Positions 31,929 to 41,079 of a DNA stretch of 64,000 nt are shown one piece after another. The position numbers and the translations under genes are program-made. The notes beneath the pieces were generated by a model. That model ran no database searches. It saw nothing but the letters and a program-made list of their open reading frames with translations, and was not told the DNA's origin. Source of the stretch: Pseudomonadota bacterium (GTDB taxonomy: Bacteria; Myxococcota_A; UBA796; GCA-2862545). Every line of letters starts with the position of its first letter. The stretch's first letter is position 1. Where the stretch lies: positions 55,681 through 119,680 of the forward strand of contig SXOB01000006.1 of assembly GCA_005776945.1 (NCBI GenBank). Reading direction: 5' to 3'.

Positions 31929-34357
31929 GGCGCCACCAGGACGACGATGCTGCGCGCCGCGACGTCCCAGGTGGCCGCGGTCGTCCGCTGCGGCGCCTGA
32001 AGGCTGACGTTGGCGGACGCGAGGGGGTCGGCGTCCGGGGCGTCGACAAACCAACCCGTCGGCTCGAGCCCCGTCCCCGGCAGGTCGTAGTAGGACTGAG
32101 TGTCGACCACGACGTCCCACGCGTGGTCCTGCGGCAAACTGAACGTCCGGATTCCCGCGTCGCCGTTGATCAGGATGCGCAAGCGCCGCGGATGTTCAGC
32201 CGTTGCCCCGTAGTCCACCGCAATCGCGCGTCCGCCCCATGTCGTGCCGTCGGCCGCGTGCCCGGCGGGGTCCCACCACGTCATCGGCATGCCGCCGTCC
32301 CAGTCTTCCACCGCAAACGCGCCGGGGTGCGCCTTTCGCAGCGCGATCAAGCCGCGGACATAGTCGTGCATCCGATGGCGGTACTGATTGTTCGCGTTTT
32401 CGCTCGTCCACTCGCCCCAGCGGAACCAGTTCCAGGCGTTGTCGGCCCAGGTGCTGTAGGCGTTGTTGTTGCCGTACTGGGTGCGCATCCACTCATCGCC
32501 ACCGAGAAGCATCGGCGTGCCGCGCGACAGAAACAGGAGCGCAAAGGCGTTGCGCATTTGCCGCCTCTTTTCCCATTCCTCGGTCCAACTCCGGCTGTGG
32601 TTGTTGGACTCCCCGCTCGTCGGGTCGCACCAGGCGCTACATGCATCTTCGCAACAAACCGAATTGAGCGGGCCGCACCCGTTCTGCTTCTCCTCGAAGG
32701 CAAACAGGTCGAACATCGTGAAGCCGTCGTGCGCCGTCACGAAATTCAGGGAATGGTAGGGTCTACGTCCGTTACCCGCGTATCGGTCGAAGGAGCCCGT
32801 CATCGCGCCGCCAAGATCGATGGCACCCTGGCGCGTGTTGAGGGCCGAGAAGTCGTCGTTGAGGAAGGTTCGCACGGTGTCGCGGAAATTCGCGTTCCAT
32901 TCCGCGAAACCCACACCCTCGGCCACGAGGCTGGCCGGGTAGTTTTGGCTCGCGTCGTAGGCGACCGACCAAGGCTCGGCGATGAGGCGCGTGCCGTGGG
33001 CGAGGAGGACGGGGTCGTCGGCAATCTCCTGCAGCAGCGTCCCCTCCGCAGACGTCCAGTACTGACTTGGCGCTCCGTCGGGTTCCCCGAGCACGGCCGC
33101 CAGGTCGAAACGGAAGCCGTCGACGTGCAATTCCGTGACGGCGTACCTCAGGGAGTCGAGGATCTGGCGCCGGGCCGGAACGTGGTTCGCGCGCACCTGG
33201 TTGCCAACCCCCGTGCTGCCGTCCCAGAAGCCTTGTTTGGCGTTCTCGAGCTCGTAGTACGATGACGAGTCCAATCCACGCCAAGACAGCAGGTTGGCCA
33301 CCTCCTGGGAGTCCAAGTTGGCCGCGGCGGCCGGGTCACAAAGGAAGTCGCCGTCGGGGTCGTCGTAGTACAACTTCGTTCGGTAGAGCCCACCTTCGCC
33401 GGTATGGTTGTAGACGACGTCGAGGATGACCTCGACCCCTGCCTGGTGCAGCTTGTCCACCATTTCCTGGAATTCTTCGACCTGGGTGACGGGTTCGTCC
33501 CCCCCCTGCCAAGACGCCGACATGCTCAATTCGTTGGCGAACCAGGACAGGTTGTTGTAGCCCCAGTAGCCGCCGTCGAGGCCCTTTTCGTGGACGGGCA
33601 GCAGTTCCACCGCCGTCACGCCAAGATCTCCGAAATAGGCAGCCCCTTCGCCTACGCCACGAAAACTTCCGAAATGTTCGACGCCAAGCGCGGACGACGA
33701 CGCGTCCATCGAAAAGCCCTTGACGTGGACCTCGTAGACAACGAGGTCCTGGTGCCCACCCCCCGCAGCGCGTTCAGCCTGCCAAGCGGTTTCATGGTCG
33801 GACCAAGTGTAGGCCGGCGCCACGACGACGGATTTCGCGGCTGCCGACCATGTGGTTTCCGCCCGATACTCGCCGCTGGCCGCCGAACCACGCGTCCAAT
33901 CGTGGTCGCGGTGCAGCGCCTTGGCGTAGGGGTCGATGAGCAACTTGTTGGGGTTCATCCGATGACCCCCTTCGTCGACGTCCGCTCTGAAGCCGTTGAC
34001 TGTACCGGGCAAGAAGGACCCTTCAACCTCCCAGTTGGGGCCCCACGCGATGATGCCGTAGTGCTGGCCTGGACCGACACCCTCGACGTAAACGTTGAAC
34101 ACGTCGCCGTAGCGGGTCAGCGCGAATTGGGCGGTGGGCTGCGTGGACTCGGGGTCGTCGAAGAGCAGTACGTCCACGGCCGTCGCGGACGCGCTGTAGA
34201 CGCCGAAATTCGTGCCGCGGTCGATGAGGGTCGGGCCAAGGTGCTCCAGCTCGCCAATCGCCGTCCAATCCAGCGAGGGCGCCTTGTCCTCGCGATGGTA
34301 AAGCCGGATGTAGTCGGGGTTCGCGCAGGCGGCGACGATGTGCCAAACGACCGGCAT
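31925..34357 (-). CDS. GH13 debranching enzyme (GlgX/isoamylase-type), exported
   Basis: An 810-aa enzyme. A CBM48-like beta domain comes first (TNFGVYSASATAVDVLLFDD). The GH13 catalytic barrel follows with HxxN regions (DVVYNHTGEG), nucleophile Asp in VDGFRFDLA (about residue 416), Glu in LIAEPWS (about 462), and Asp in TAHDGFT (about 542), and a C-terminal beta domain. A Cys-rich insert (GCGPLNSVCCEDACSAWCDP) is probably a disulphide loop and argues for export. The proposed start MPVVWHIVAAC could be a very short lipoprotein signal; a TTG upstream (34405) is an alternative. It hydrolyses alpha-1,6 branches of glycogen or starch. Confidence 0.86.
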   Translation of the reverse strand: MPVVWHIVAACANPDYIRLYHREDKAPSLDWTAIGELEHLGPTLIDRGTNFGVYSASATAVDVLLFDDPESTQPTAQFALTRYGDVFNVYVEGVGPGQHYGIIAWGPNWEVEGSFLPGTVNGFRADVDEGGHRMNPNKLLIDPYAKALHRDHDWTRGSAASGEYRAETTWSAAAKSVVVAPAYTWSDHETAWQAERAAGGGHQDLVVYEVHVKGFSMDASSSALGVEHFGSFRGVGEGAAYFGDLGVTAVELLPVHEKGLDGGYWGYNNLSWFANELSMSASWQGGDEPVTQVEEFQEMVDKLHQAGVEVILDVVYNHTGEGGLYRTKLYYDDPDGDFLCDPAAAANLDSQEVANLLSWRGLDSSSYYELENAKQGFWDGSTGVGNQVRANHVPARRQILDSLRYAVTELHVDGFRFDLAAVLGEPDGAPSQYWTSAEGTLLQEIADDPVLLAHGTRLIAEPWSVAYDASQNYPASLVAEGVGFAEWNANFRDTVRTFLNDDFSALNTRQGAIDLGGAMTGSFDRYAGNGRRPYHSLNFVTAHDGFTMFDLFAFEEKQNGCGPLNSVCCEDACSAWCDPTSGESNNHSRSWTEEWEKRRQMRNAFALLFLSRGTPMLLGGDEWMRTQYGNNNAYSTWADNAWNWFRWGEWTSENANNQYRHRMHDYVRGLIALRKAHPGAFAVEDWDGGMPMTWWDPAGHAADGTTWGGRAIAVDYGATAEHPRRLRILINGDAGIRTFSLPQDHAWDVVVDTQSYYDLPGTGLEPTGWFVDAPDADPLASANVSLQAPQRTTAATWDVAARSIVVLVAP

Positions 34358-34404
34358 GTCCTCGACTATGCAGGCGATCGCGCAGGTGCGAGCTAAGAAG
34401 GCCA

Positions 34405-35832
34405 ATGGCTAGGCCGCTTCCCCAAATCTCCGCCCGACCCGACGCGCCCTGGTTCACCCTCCTCAACGCGCTGCGCGACGCCGGTCACACAGGCGTCAAA
34501 GAGGGTTGTGCCGAAGGTGATTGTGGCGCCTGCGCCGTCGTCCTCGTCGACGGCATGACGGCCCCGGCGCGCCCGCGGGCGATCAACGCGTGTTTGACGC
34601 TCGCGGCCGCCGTCGCCGACCGCCCCGTCGTCCCGGCCGACGGCTTGGGTGGGCCCCAGGCCCTGCACCCCGTCCAACGCGCCATCGCAGCGAATGGCGG
34701 AAGCCAGTGCGGCTACTGCACGCCGGGCTTCGTGGCCGCCATCGCCGAGGCCGCTCACCGGACGGATTGGGTCCACGAAGGGGACCTGGACGACGCCCTT
34801 TCCGGGAACCTCTGCCGCTGCACCGGCTACCGCCCGCTCCGCGAAGCGCTGCGCGCCACGGCCGGCTCGCGCCCCAACGACGTCCTCGCCTCGCTCGCCG
34901 CCACGACTCCGCGCCCGGCCTCGGTCTCCGCGCCATCGCCTCGCGGCGGCTTCTGGGCCCCGGCGACGCTCGAGGAATTGTGGTGGATCCAACGTGACCA
35001 CCCCGACGCCATGCGCGTGGCGGGTGCCACAGACGTCGGCCTCGCCATCAACCTGCACGGGGCGCGCCCGCACGCCGTCATCGCACTCGACCGGCTCCCG
35101 GAACTCCGCGGTATGGACGCCGACGCCGACCGCGTCGTCCTCGGCGCGGGCGAACCCTTGGCCGATGTCGAGGCGTTCACGCGCACCGAATTGCCCGTCG
35201 TCGCCCGCATGTTGCGCATGTTTGGCTCGCGGCCCATCAAGATGCGCGCGACCCTTGGCGGCAACCTCGCAAACGCCAGCCCCGTAGGCGACCTCGCCCC
35301 CGTCCTGCTCGCGCTCGACGCCCACCTCGTCGCACGCAGCCCCCGAGGCGACCGGACGATCGCCATGGACGACTTCTTCGTCGGGTACCGGGCCACCGCC
35401 TTGGCGCCAGGCGAGTTGATCCTCCACGCCTCGATTCCCCGCCCCCGACCTGGCCAAAGGCACGGCGCCTACAAGGTCAGCCGGCGCCGCGAGATGGACA
35501 TCTCGGCCGTCGCCTTCGCTGGTCGCGTGTCCGTCGACGCCAACGGGTGTGTCATCGAAGCCCGCCTCGCCTACGGCGGGATGGCGGCGACGACCGCGCG
35601 CGCCAGAGCCACCGAGCAAGCCCTGCTCGGACGGGTCTGGGGCCCCGACGCGGCGACGGCGGCGGGCGCGTCGCTCGACCGGGACTTCACGCCGCTCAGC
35701 GACGTCCGCGGCAGCGCGGGCTTCCGGGCGACGCTCGCGCGCAATCTCCTCCTCGCCTTCGCGATCGAGACCGAGCACGACGACTTCGTCGCGTTGCCGG
35801 CGCTGCCGACGGCGACCGTGGTGACCCGATGA
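34405..35832 (+). CDS. xdhA: Xanthine dehydrogenase small subunit (2Fe-2S and FAD)
   Basis: A 475-aa protein. N-terminal plant-type ferredoxin domain with CAEGDCGAC (C35, C40, C43) and a fourth Cys near 63, then a second 2Fe-2S domain with CGYCTPGF (C102, C105) and NLCRCTGY (C137, C139). A central FAD-binding domain (WWIQRDHPDAMRVAGATDVGLAINL) and C-terminal CO-dehydrogenase-like flavin domain (KVSRRREMDISAVAFAGR) follow. The N-terminus is about 15 residues shorter than usual. AAGG precedes the ATG. The next gene encodes the molybdenum subunit, overlapping by ATGA. Confidence 0.92.
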   Translation: MARPLPQISARPDAPWFTLLNALRDAGHTGVKEGCAEGDCGACAVVLVDGMTAPARPRAINACLTLAAAVADRPVVPADGLGGPQALHPVQRAIAANGGSQCGYCTPGFVAAIAEAAHRTDWVHEGDLDDALSGNLCRCTGYRPLREALRATAGSRPNDVLASLAATTPRPASVSAPSPRGGFWAPATLEELWWIQRDHPDAMRVAGATDVGLAINLHGARPHAVIALDRLPELRGMDADADRVVLGAGEPLADVEAFTRTELPVVARMLRMFGSRPIKMRATLGGNLANASPVGDLAPVLLALDAHLVARSPRGDRTIAMDDFFVGYRATALAPGELILHASIPRPRPGQRHGAYKVSRRREMDISAVAFAGRVSVDANGCVIEARLAYGGMAATTARARATEQALLGRVWGPDAATAAGASLDRDFTPLSDVRGSAGFRATLARNLLLAFAIETEHDDFVALPALPTATVVTR

Positions 35833-38096
35833 GCCGCACCGAAACGGCCCATCTCAGCGCCGCCCTGCACGCCACGGGCGAGGCCCTCTACGCCGACGAC
35901 TGCGTTCCGCCCGACGCGCTGCACGCCACGTTGGCGATCGCACAGTCCGCAGGAGGCCGGCTTCTCGCGGTCGACCTTCGCGCCGCCGCCGTCACAGACG
36001 GCGTCGTCGCTATCCTCACAGCCGCCGACCTCAAGGCGCGCCGCACCATCGGTCCCATTCGCCACGACGAACCCGTCTTCACCGACGCCGAGGTCGCGAC
36101 CTGGGGCGCGCCGGTGGCCCTCGTCGTCGCCACGACGCGGGAGGCCGCGATGCAGGCGGCATCCCAAGTCGTGGCCACGGTCGAGGGGAGCCCGCTTCCG
36201 CCCGACCTCGCCTCCGCTGACGACGCCGGGATCTACCTGACGGACCCCCACGTCATCACCTGGGGAGACGTCGCCGCGGCCGAAGCCTCCGCGGCAATCG
36301 TGTTCGAGTCCGAGGTCGAGACGCCCGCCCAAGACCACTTCCCGCTCGAGACCCACGCGTCGTGGGCATCTGTTTCGGCCGACGGCAGCGTCCACGTCGT
36401 CGCAAGCACACAACATCCGACGGAAATGGCCCGCGAAATCGCCGCCGTCCTCGGGCTGCCCGAGGCGTTGGTTCGCGTGGAGGTCCCGCGCATGGGCGGC
36501 GGCTTCGGAGGCAAGGAGTCCCAGTCGACGCCAATGGGCGTCTGGGCGGCGCTCGCGGCGCGCCACACCGGGCGGCCTGTCGTCGTGCGCTTCGACCGCC
36601 GCCAACACATGGGCTGGACGGGCAAACGTCATCCGTTTCGCGCACGGAGCCGCGCTGCGTTTGACGCCACGGCCCGCCTCGTGTCCCACACGGTGGACCT
36701 CGTGTCGGACGGCGGCGCCAGCCTGGATCTGTCCGGGCCCGTCATGGATCGGGCGCTGTTTCACCTCGACGCCGGCTGCTTCACGCCGAACGGCCGGTTC
36801 ACGGGCCGCGTCGCGCGGACGTCGCGCCCGTCCAACACGGCGTTCCGAGGCTTTGGGGCGCCACAAGGCCTGGCGGTGACGGCGACGGTCCTTCAACGAG
36901 CCGCGCGGCACTTCGGCCTGCCCCTCGAGGAGGTCTGGCGCCGCAACGTCTACACCGAGGGACGCGACGTCGCGCCCTACGGCCAGGTCATCGAGGACCC
37001 GCGCGGGGCGGCCGTCCTGGCCCGGGTCTGCAGCCAGAGCGACATCGAAGAACTGCGCCGGGAAGTCGACCGCTTCAACGCGAGCAGCGTGTACGTCAAG
37101 CGCGGGGTCGGCGTTGCCGTGGCCACCTTCGGCATCTCATTCACGAACGCGATGCTCAACCAGGCCGGCGCCGTCGTCAACGTCTACACCGACGGCTCCG
37201 TACGCGTGCACCACGGCGGCACCGAGATGGGCCAGGGCCTGCACACGAAGGTGGCCACCCTCATCGCCGCCCGTTTCGGACTACCGATCGGGCGCGTCAT
37301 CGTGGCGGACACCGACACTGGCATCGTCCCCAACACGAGCGCGACCGCGGCCAGCTCGGGGACCGACCTCAACGGCGCCGCGGCCATGCATGCCGCCGAC
37401 GCCATCGCAGAACGACTCGCGACGGTGGCCGCCACCTCCTGGGGCGTCGACCCCTCGACCGTTCGTTTCGAGGACGGATCGCTGCACTCGGCGGTGGGCA
37501 GCCGCAGTTTCGCCGACGTCGCCCAGGCCGCGTGGGTCCAGCGCGTGCCCTTGTCCGCGGCCGGAACCTACGCCACACCGGGAATCCAGTATGACCGCGT
37601 CGCCGGCAGGGGGACGCCCTTTGCCTACCACACGTTCGGCGCCGCCGTCGTCGAAGTCGAGGTTCACGGGCTCACCGGCGAACATCGGATGCGGAGAATC
37701 GATATCGTCCAAGATTGTGGCCGCTCCATCGCGCCGCTCATCGATCGGGGCCAGATCGAGGGGGCATTCATCCAGGGCGCCGGCTGGTTGACGACCGAAG
37801 AGGTGCGCTACGACGGACTTGGACGCGTCACGACGCTAGGTCCGTCCACCTACAAGATTCCGTCCGCTGGCGACGTACCGGCCCACTTCCAGGTGACGCT
37901 GTTGCCCAATGCGGACGCTCCGCGCGTCGTAGGCCACAGCAAGGCCGTCGGTGAGCCTCCGCTCAATCTCGCCGTGGCGGTTCCGGCGGCGCTTCGGGAG
38001 GCCATCGGTGCGTTCGGTCCGGGCGAACCCATCCTCGGACTACCGGCCTCCCCCGAGCGCATCCTTGCCGCCATCGACGCGGTGCGCCGCGGCTGA
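35829..38096 (+). CDS. xdhB: Xanthine dehydrogenase large subunit (molybdenum-binding)
   Basis: A 755-aa molybdopterin subunit: ALYADDC, the GGGFGGKE and NTAFRGFGAPQG loops, TGKRHPF, EMGQGLHTK, and the catalytic base KAVGEPPL (Glu709). It oxidises hypoxanthine or xanthine, electrons passing to the two 2Fe-2S clusters and FAD of XdhA. No XdhC-type cofactor-insertion factor is seen nearby. The stop TGA is followed immediately by the convergent lipoprotein stop in TGATCA. Confidence 0.93.
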   Translation: MSRTETAHLSAALHATGEALYADDCVPPDALHATLAIAQSAGGRLLAVDLRAAAVTDGVVAILTAADLKARRTIGPIRHDEPVFTDAEVATWGAPVALVVATTREAAMQAASQVVATVEGSPLPPDLASADDAGIYLTDPHVITWGDVAAAEASAAIVFESEVETPAQDHFPLETHASWASVSADGSVHVVASTQHPTEMAREIAAVLGLPEALVRVEVPRMGGGFGGKESQSTPMGVWAALAARHTGRPVVVRFDRRQHMGWTGKRHPFRARSRAAFDATARLVSHTVDLVSDGGASLDLSGPVMDRALFHLDAGCFTPNGRFTGRVARTSRPSNTAFRGFGAPQGLAVTATVLQRAARHFGLPLEEVWRRNVYTEGRDVAPYGQVIEDPRGAAVLARVCSQSDIEELRREVDRFNASSVYVKRGVGVAVATFGISFTNAMLNQAGAVVNVYTDGSVRVHHGGTEMGQGLHTKVATLIAARFGLPIGRVIVADTDTGIVPNTSATAASSGTDLNGAAAMHAADAIAERLATVAATSWGVDPSTVRFEDGSLHSAVGSRSFADVAQAAWVQRVPLSAAGTYATPGIQYDRVAGRGTPFAYHTFGAAVVEVEVHGLTGEHRMRRIDIVQDCGRSIAPLIDRGQIEGAFIQGAGWLTTEEVRYDGLGRVTTLGPSTYKIPSAGDVPAHFQVTLLPNADAPRVVGHSKAVGEPPLNLAVAVPAALREAIGAFGPGEPILGLPASPERILAAIDAVRRG

Positions 38097-39098
38097 TCAG
38101 GGGCGACACACCCAGGTCGTGACCCGCGTCTCGACGTACTCCAACAGGCCGTCGGACAGCGCGTCGAAGCTGTAGTCGTAGGTCACCTCGCGGCCCTCGA
38201 CGTCGTACGCGGTCAGGGCCGTCACCGTGGTGGTCGTCGGCAACGTGATGATCTCGATGATGAGGGACGTGATGCGGCCGTCGGCGTCGTAGGTCCAGGC
38301 CGTGATTTGCTCGAAGGCCCGGTCATTGGTCGCGTCGACGGCCACCGACGTCATCCGGTCCTCGTCCCAAACGCGGTCCTCCACACGGTCGATGTCCCCA
38401 TCCCCATTGAGGTCGGCCTCGACATGTTCGTGGTCGCCCGTCCAGGTGTGGGTCCACAGTTCGTCCAGATCGCCGTCCACGCCAACATCGGCCACCCACG
38501 ACTGACGGCGCCCGTCGCTGTAGGTGCCCGTGTACACGATGTCGACGTCGGGGTTGGCGCCAAGCGCCAGGGTCGATTGGACGAGATTGTCGCCGTCCCA
38601 GGTATGCGCCCAGGTCTCGTCGACGACACCATCGTTTCCGTCGTCGACCGTGTACGCCACCATGCGGCCGGAAGCGTCGTACCCAAACGTCTCGACGGCC
38701 AGGTACGGACCTGTGTGCTCGGACCGAGAAGGCAGGTGCAAGCCGGCGACGTCAACGAAGGTCGTCACGTCGATTTGGTCGGCTATGGGGATTTCGGTGT
38801 AGTGCCGGACGAAGGAAATCGCCCCGCCGAGGACGTCCAAGGACGTCGTCGTGATCGACTCGGGGTCGGCATCGCCGTCATCGGTCCCGAGCCCGGTTCC
38901 CACGCAATCCACCTCAGCCGCCCATGTCAGCCAAGGTTCTGTGGGCTCCGGTGGGGGGGGAGGCGTGTCGGTCGTGGGTGGCAGATCCGTTGCAACCTCA
39001 CTCTCCGTGTCCGTCGGTGGGTCCGACGCCAACGGAGAATCGCTTTCCGCGACAGGGTCCTCGCCACAGGCCAACAGGCACAGGGTCCACACGCGCAT
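38097..39098 (-). CDS. Lipoprotein with DG-rich repeats
   Basis: A 333-aa lipoprotein starting MRVWTLCLLAC (Cys 11). An acidic Ser/Pro/Thr linker (about 12-60) follows, then repeated aromatic/Asp-Gly segments (FGYDASGRMVAYTVDDGNDGVVDETW, WTGDHEHVEADLNGDGDIDRVEDRVWDED, WTYDADGRITSLI), in the style of RHS-like or bacterial repeat proteins, though no clear family. An outer-surface location is likely. GGAGG precedes the ATG. It converges on xdhB and is divergent from the next gene by 48 bases. Confidence 0.72.
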   Translation of the reverse strand: MRVWTLCLLACGEDPVAESDSPLASDPPTDTESEVATDLPPTTDTPPPPPEPTEPWLTWAAEVDCVGTGLGTDDGDADPESITTTSLDVLGGAISFVRHYTEIPIADQIDVTTFVDVAGLHLPSRSEHTGPYLAVETFGYDASGRMVAYTVDDGNDGVVDETWAHTWDGDNLVQSTLALGANPDVDIVYTGTYSDGRRQSWVADVGVDGDLDELWTHTWTGDHEHVEADLNGDGDIDRVEDRVWDEDRMTSVAVDATNDRAFEQITAWTYDADGRITSLIIEIITLPTTTTVTALTAYDVEGREVTYDYSFDALSDGLLEYVETRVTTWVCRP

Positions 39099-39146
39099 TC
39101 GGCCTCCGTACGGACTCCTAACTGCGCCTTGCGGGATACCGGCACC

Positions 39147-40004
39147 ATGGGATCAACGGGCGGAGGTGCCCATGTCGCCCCGGCGTTTCGCCAACGCGCT
39201 TGCCTTGCCCTGGAGGCGCCGCTGAGCGTCGCCCTCACCGTCGAAGACACGTCGTCCTGTGTTCAGGTCGAGGCGCTGCGGCGCGATCTAGACCTCCGCG
39301 TGGACCCGTCGTTGACCGGCGTCGCGGTGACGGTCCGCGTGGCGCTGGACATGGCCACCTTGGCCGTGGCGAGCGGCGGCGAATTGCTGTGGGAACGTAG
39401 TCTGCCGATGCCGCCCGAAGACTGCCCCTTTTCGGCTGCGTTGATCGCGGCGTCGGTGGAACGGGGTCTCTCCGAAATTCCGGCGGCCTCATGGGACGCG
39501 ACTGAAACGGCGGCGCCCCTGCCCTGGTTCGACATCGCCGCCGGTGTGAGCCTCGGCCTCTCGCCGAGTGAGCCTAGACTCACGGGTTGGGGTCGCGTCG
39601 GAATCCCCGTTTCGGAACCGATTTCCGCGACGTTTGCCGTCCGCGCCGATGCGTTCGGGACCACCGATTTGGCCGACGCCACCGTGCGCACTCACGTCGC
39701 CAGCGCTCCGCTCGGACTCGGCGTCGATTTGCGGCCCCTCCGCCTTCAGGCCGAGGTCGCCCCCGGGATCGCGGTGGCACGAGGGCGCGGCTTCGACGAA
39801 GACCGAAGCGGGGTCGCGCCCCACCTCTCGGTCATCGCGGCCGTCGAAGGTCCGCGACGCGGACCCCTGTGGGCGAGGGCGGAGGTCGAAGTACCCGTCT
39901 TGTTGGTGATTTGGGAGGACGAGGGCATCGGGCCGTCAGCGCGAGAAGCGCCCGTTCGCGTGGGCCTGAGCGTGGGTGTCGGCAACGGACCGAAGTCACG
40001 CTAA
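39147..40004 (+). CDS. Putative outer-membrane barrel protein
   Basis: A 285-aa protein with an N-terminal domain (about 30-125; SVALTVEDTSSCVQVEALRRDLDLRVD, LTGVAVTVRVALDMATLAV) and then alternating amphipathic strands (GVSLGLSPSEPRLTGWGRVG, ATFAVRADAFGTT, GVDLRPLRLQAEVAPGIAVA) that suggest a beta-barrel. No normal signal peptide is visible at the ATG (MGSTGGGAHVAP); an alternative ATG in another frame gives a short peptide, so a start error or frameshift is possible. The stop TAA at 40002 is 10 bases before the next gene. Confidence 0.6.
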   Translation: MGSTGGGAHVAPAFRQRACLALEAPLSVALTVEDTSSCVQVEALRRDLDLRVDPSLTGVAVTVRVALDMATLAVASGGELLWERSLPMPPEDCPFSAALIAASVERGLSEIPAASWDATETAAPLPWFDIAAGVSLGLSPSEPRLTGWGRVGIPVSEPISATFAVRADAFGTTDLADATVRTHVASAPLGLGVDLRPLRLQAEVAPGIAVARGRGFDEDRSGVAPHLSVIAAVEGPRRGPLWARAEVEVPVLLVIWEDEGIGPSAREAPVRVGLSVGVGNGPKSR

Positions 40005-40014
40005 GATCGGCGCG

Positions 40015-41079
40015 ATGTGGATGTTCCTGGCCTGCGGTTTCGAAATCGGTGTCGGCTACTCGGCCGCTGAGCGCGCCGATGCGGATGCCGACGGCTACCG
40101 GCCGCTCGACGGCGACTGCGACGACGCCCGCGCCGACGTCTTCCCTGGCGCCACAGAAGTATGCGACGGGGTGGACCAGTCCTGCGACGGGGCCGTCGAC
40201 GAAGGCCCCAACGACATCTCCACCTGTGCACGGACCGAAGAAATCGTCCAGGTCGCATCGACGGACCTGCTCGTCGTCATCGACAACAGCCCAGGCACGG
40301 CCGCCGTCAACCCGATCCTCTCTGGCGCCGCCACCGACTTGCTCACGCCCTTGTTGTTGCCTGGCGCCGACATCCATGTCGCCGTGGCGACCACGGGCGC
40401 CCTCGACGCTCCCGACGGCGTGCTCCGCGACGTGTTCGGCCGCATCTTCGTCGACCAGGGCACCGGCGTCGACGCCGCATCGGACTGGCTGGCCGAGGCC
40501 GTGCGCGCGCCCGAGCAAGTCCTCGACGCGAAACGGACCCGGGCCGCCATCGAAGCGGCCATCCTGACCCCTTCCGAGCGCGACGTGGCGTTTGGCCGGG
40601 CCTGGGCGGCGCTCGCTGTCCTGATCGTGGCCGAAGAAGACGACGACGCCGGCAATCTTCCGTACGTCACCGACCTCATCCGCGACCTCGGCGAAGCCCG
40701 TGGCCTCGGGCGCGCCACCGTCCACGCCATCACGGGGGTCGGCGACGGGAAATGTGAGATGGCTGCGGCCACGGAGACGCTCGCCCTCGTCGAGCTTTCG
40801 GGCGGCACCGCCACGAGCGCGTGCGCAACCGATTTCGCCGTGTTTTCCTCGTCCGTGGGCCAACTGGCCCTCCAGTCGGGCCTTCACGACAGGTTCATGC
40901 TGAGCGATGTCGCCGTGGAGTCCAGCTTGAGCGTCGTCATCCTGCTTCCCGACGGAAGCGAGTTGGCGATTGCGCCAGACGATGTCGTTTACGACCCGAA
41001 AGGCAGCGGCATCTGGCTCTCAGGCTTCGTGCCCCCGGTCGGCTCCATCATCCGCATCGAATATCTCGCCCAACCGTGA
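40015..41079 (+). CDS. Lipoprotein with MopE-type motif and VWA-like domain
   Basis: A 354-aa protein starting MWMFLAC (Cys 7, the shortest lipoprotein signal here). Next comes a calcium/metal-binding repeat of the MopE type (GDCDDARADVFPGATEVCDG, DQSCDG), then a VWA-like domain (TDLLVVIDNSPGTAAVNP ... VLIVAEEDDDAGN) and a beta-rich C-terminus. MopE-type motifs with a VWA domain are frequent in surface lipoproteins of Myxococcota; the role is probably adhesion or metal scavenging. The stop overlaps the sulfotransferase start (GTGA). Confidence 0.78.
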   Translation: MWMFLACGFEIGVGYSAAERADADADGYRPLDGDCDDARADVFPGATEVCDGVDQSCDGAVDEGPNDISTCARTEEIVQVASTDLLVVIDNSPGTAAVNPILSGAATDLLTPLLLPGADIHVAVATTGALDAPDGVLRDVFGRIFVDQGTGVDAASDWLAEAVRAPEQVLDAKRTRAAIEAAILTPSERDVAFGRAWAALAVLIVAEEDDDAGNLPYVTDLIRDLGEARGLGRATVHAITGVGDGKCEMAAATETLALVELSGGTATSACATDFAVFSSSVGQLALQSGLHDRFMLSDVAVESSLSVVILLPDGSELAIAPDDVVYDPKGSGIWLSGFVPPVGSIIRIEYLAQP

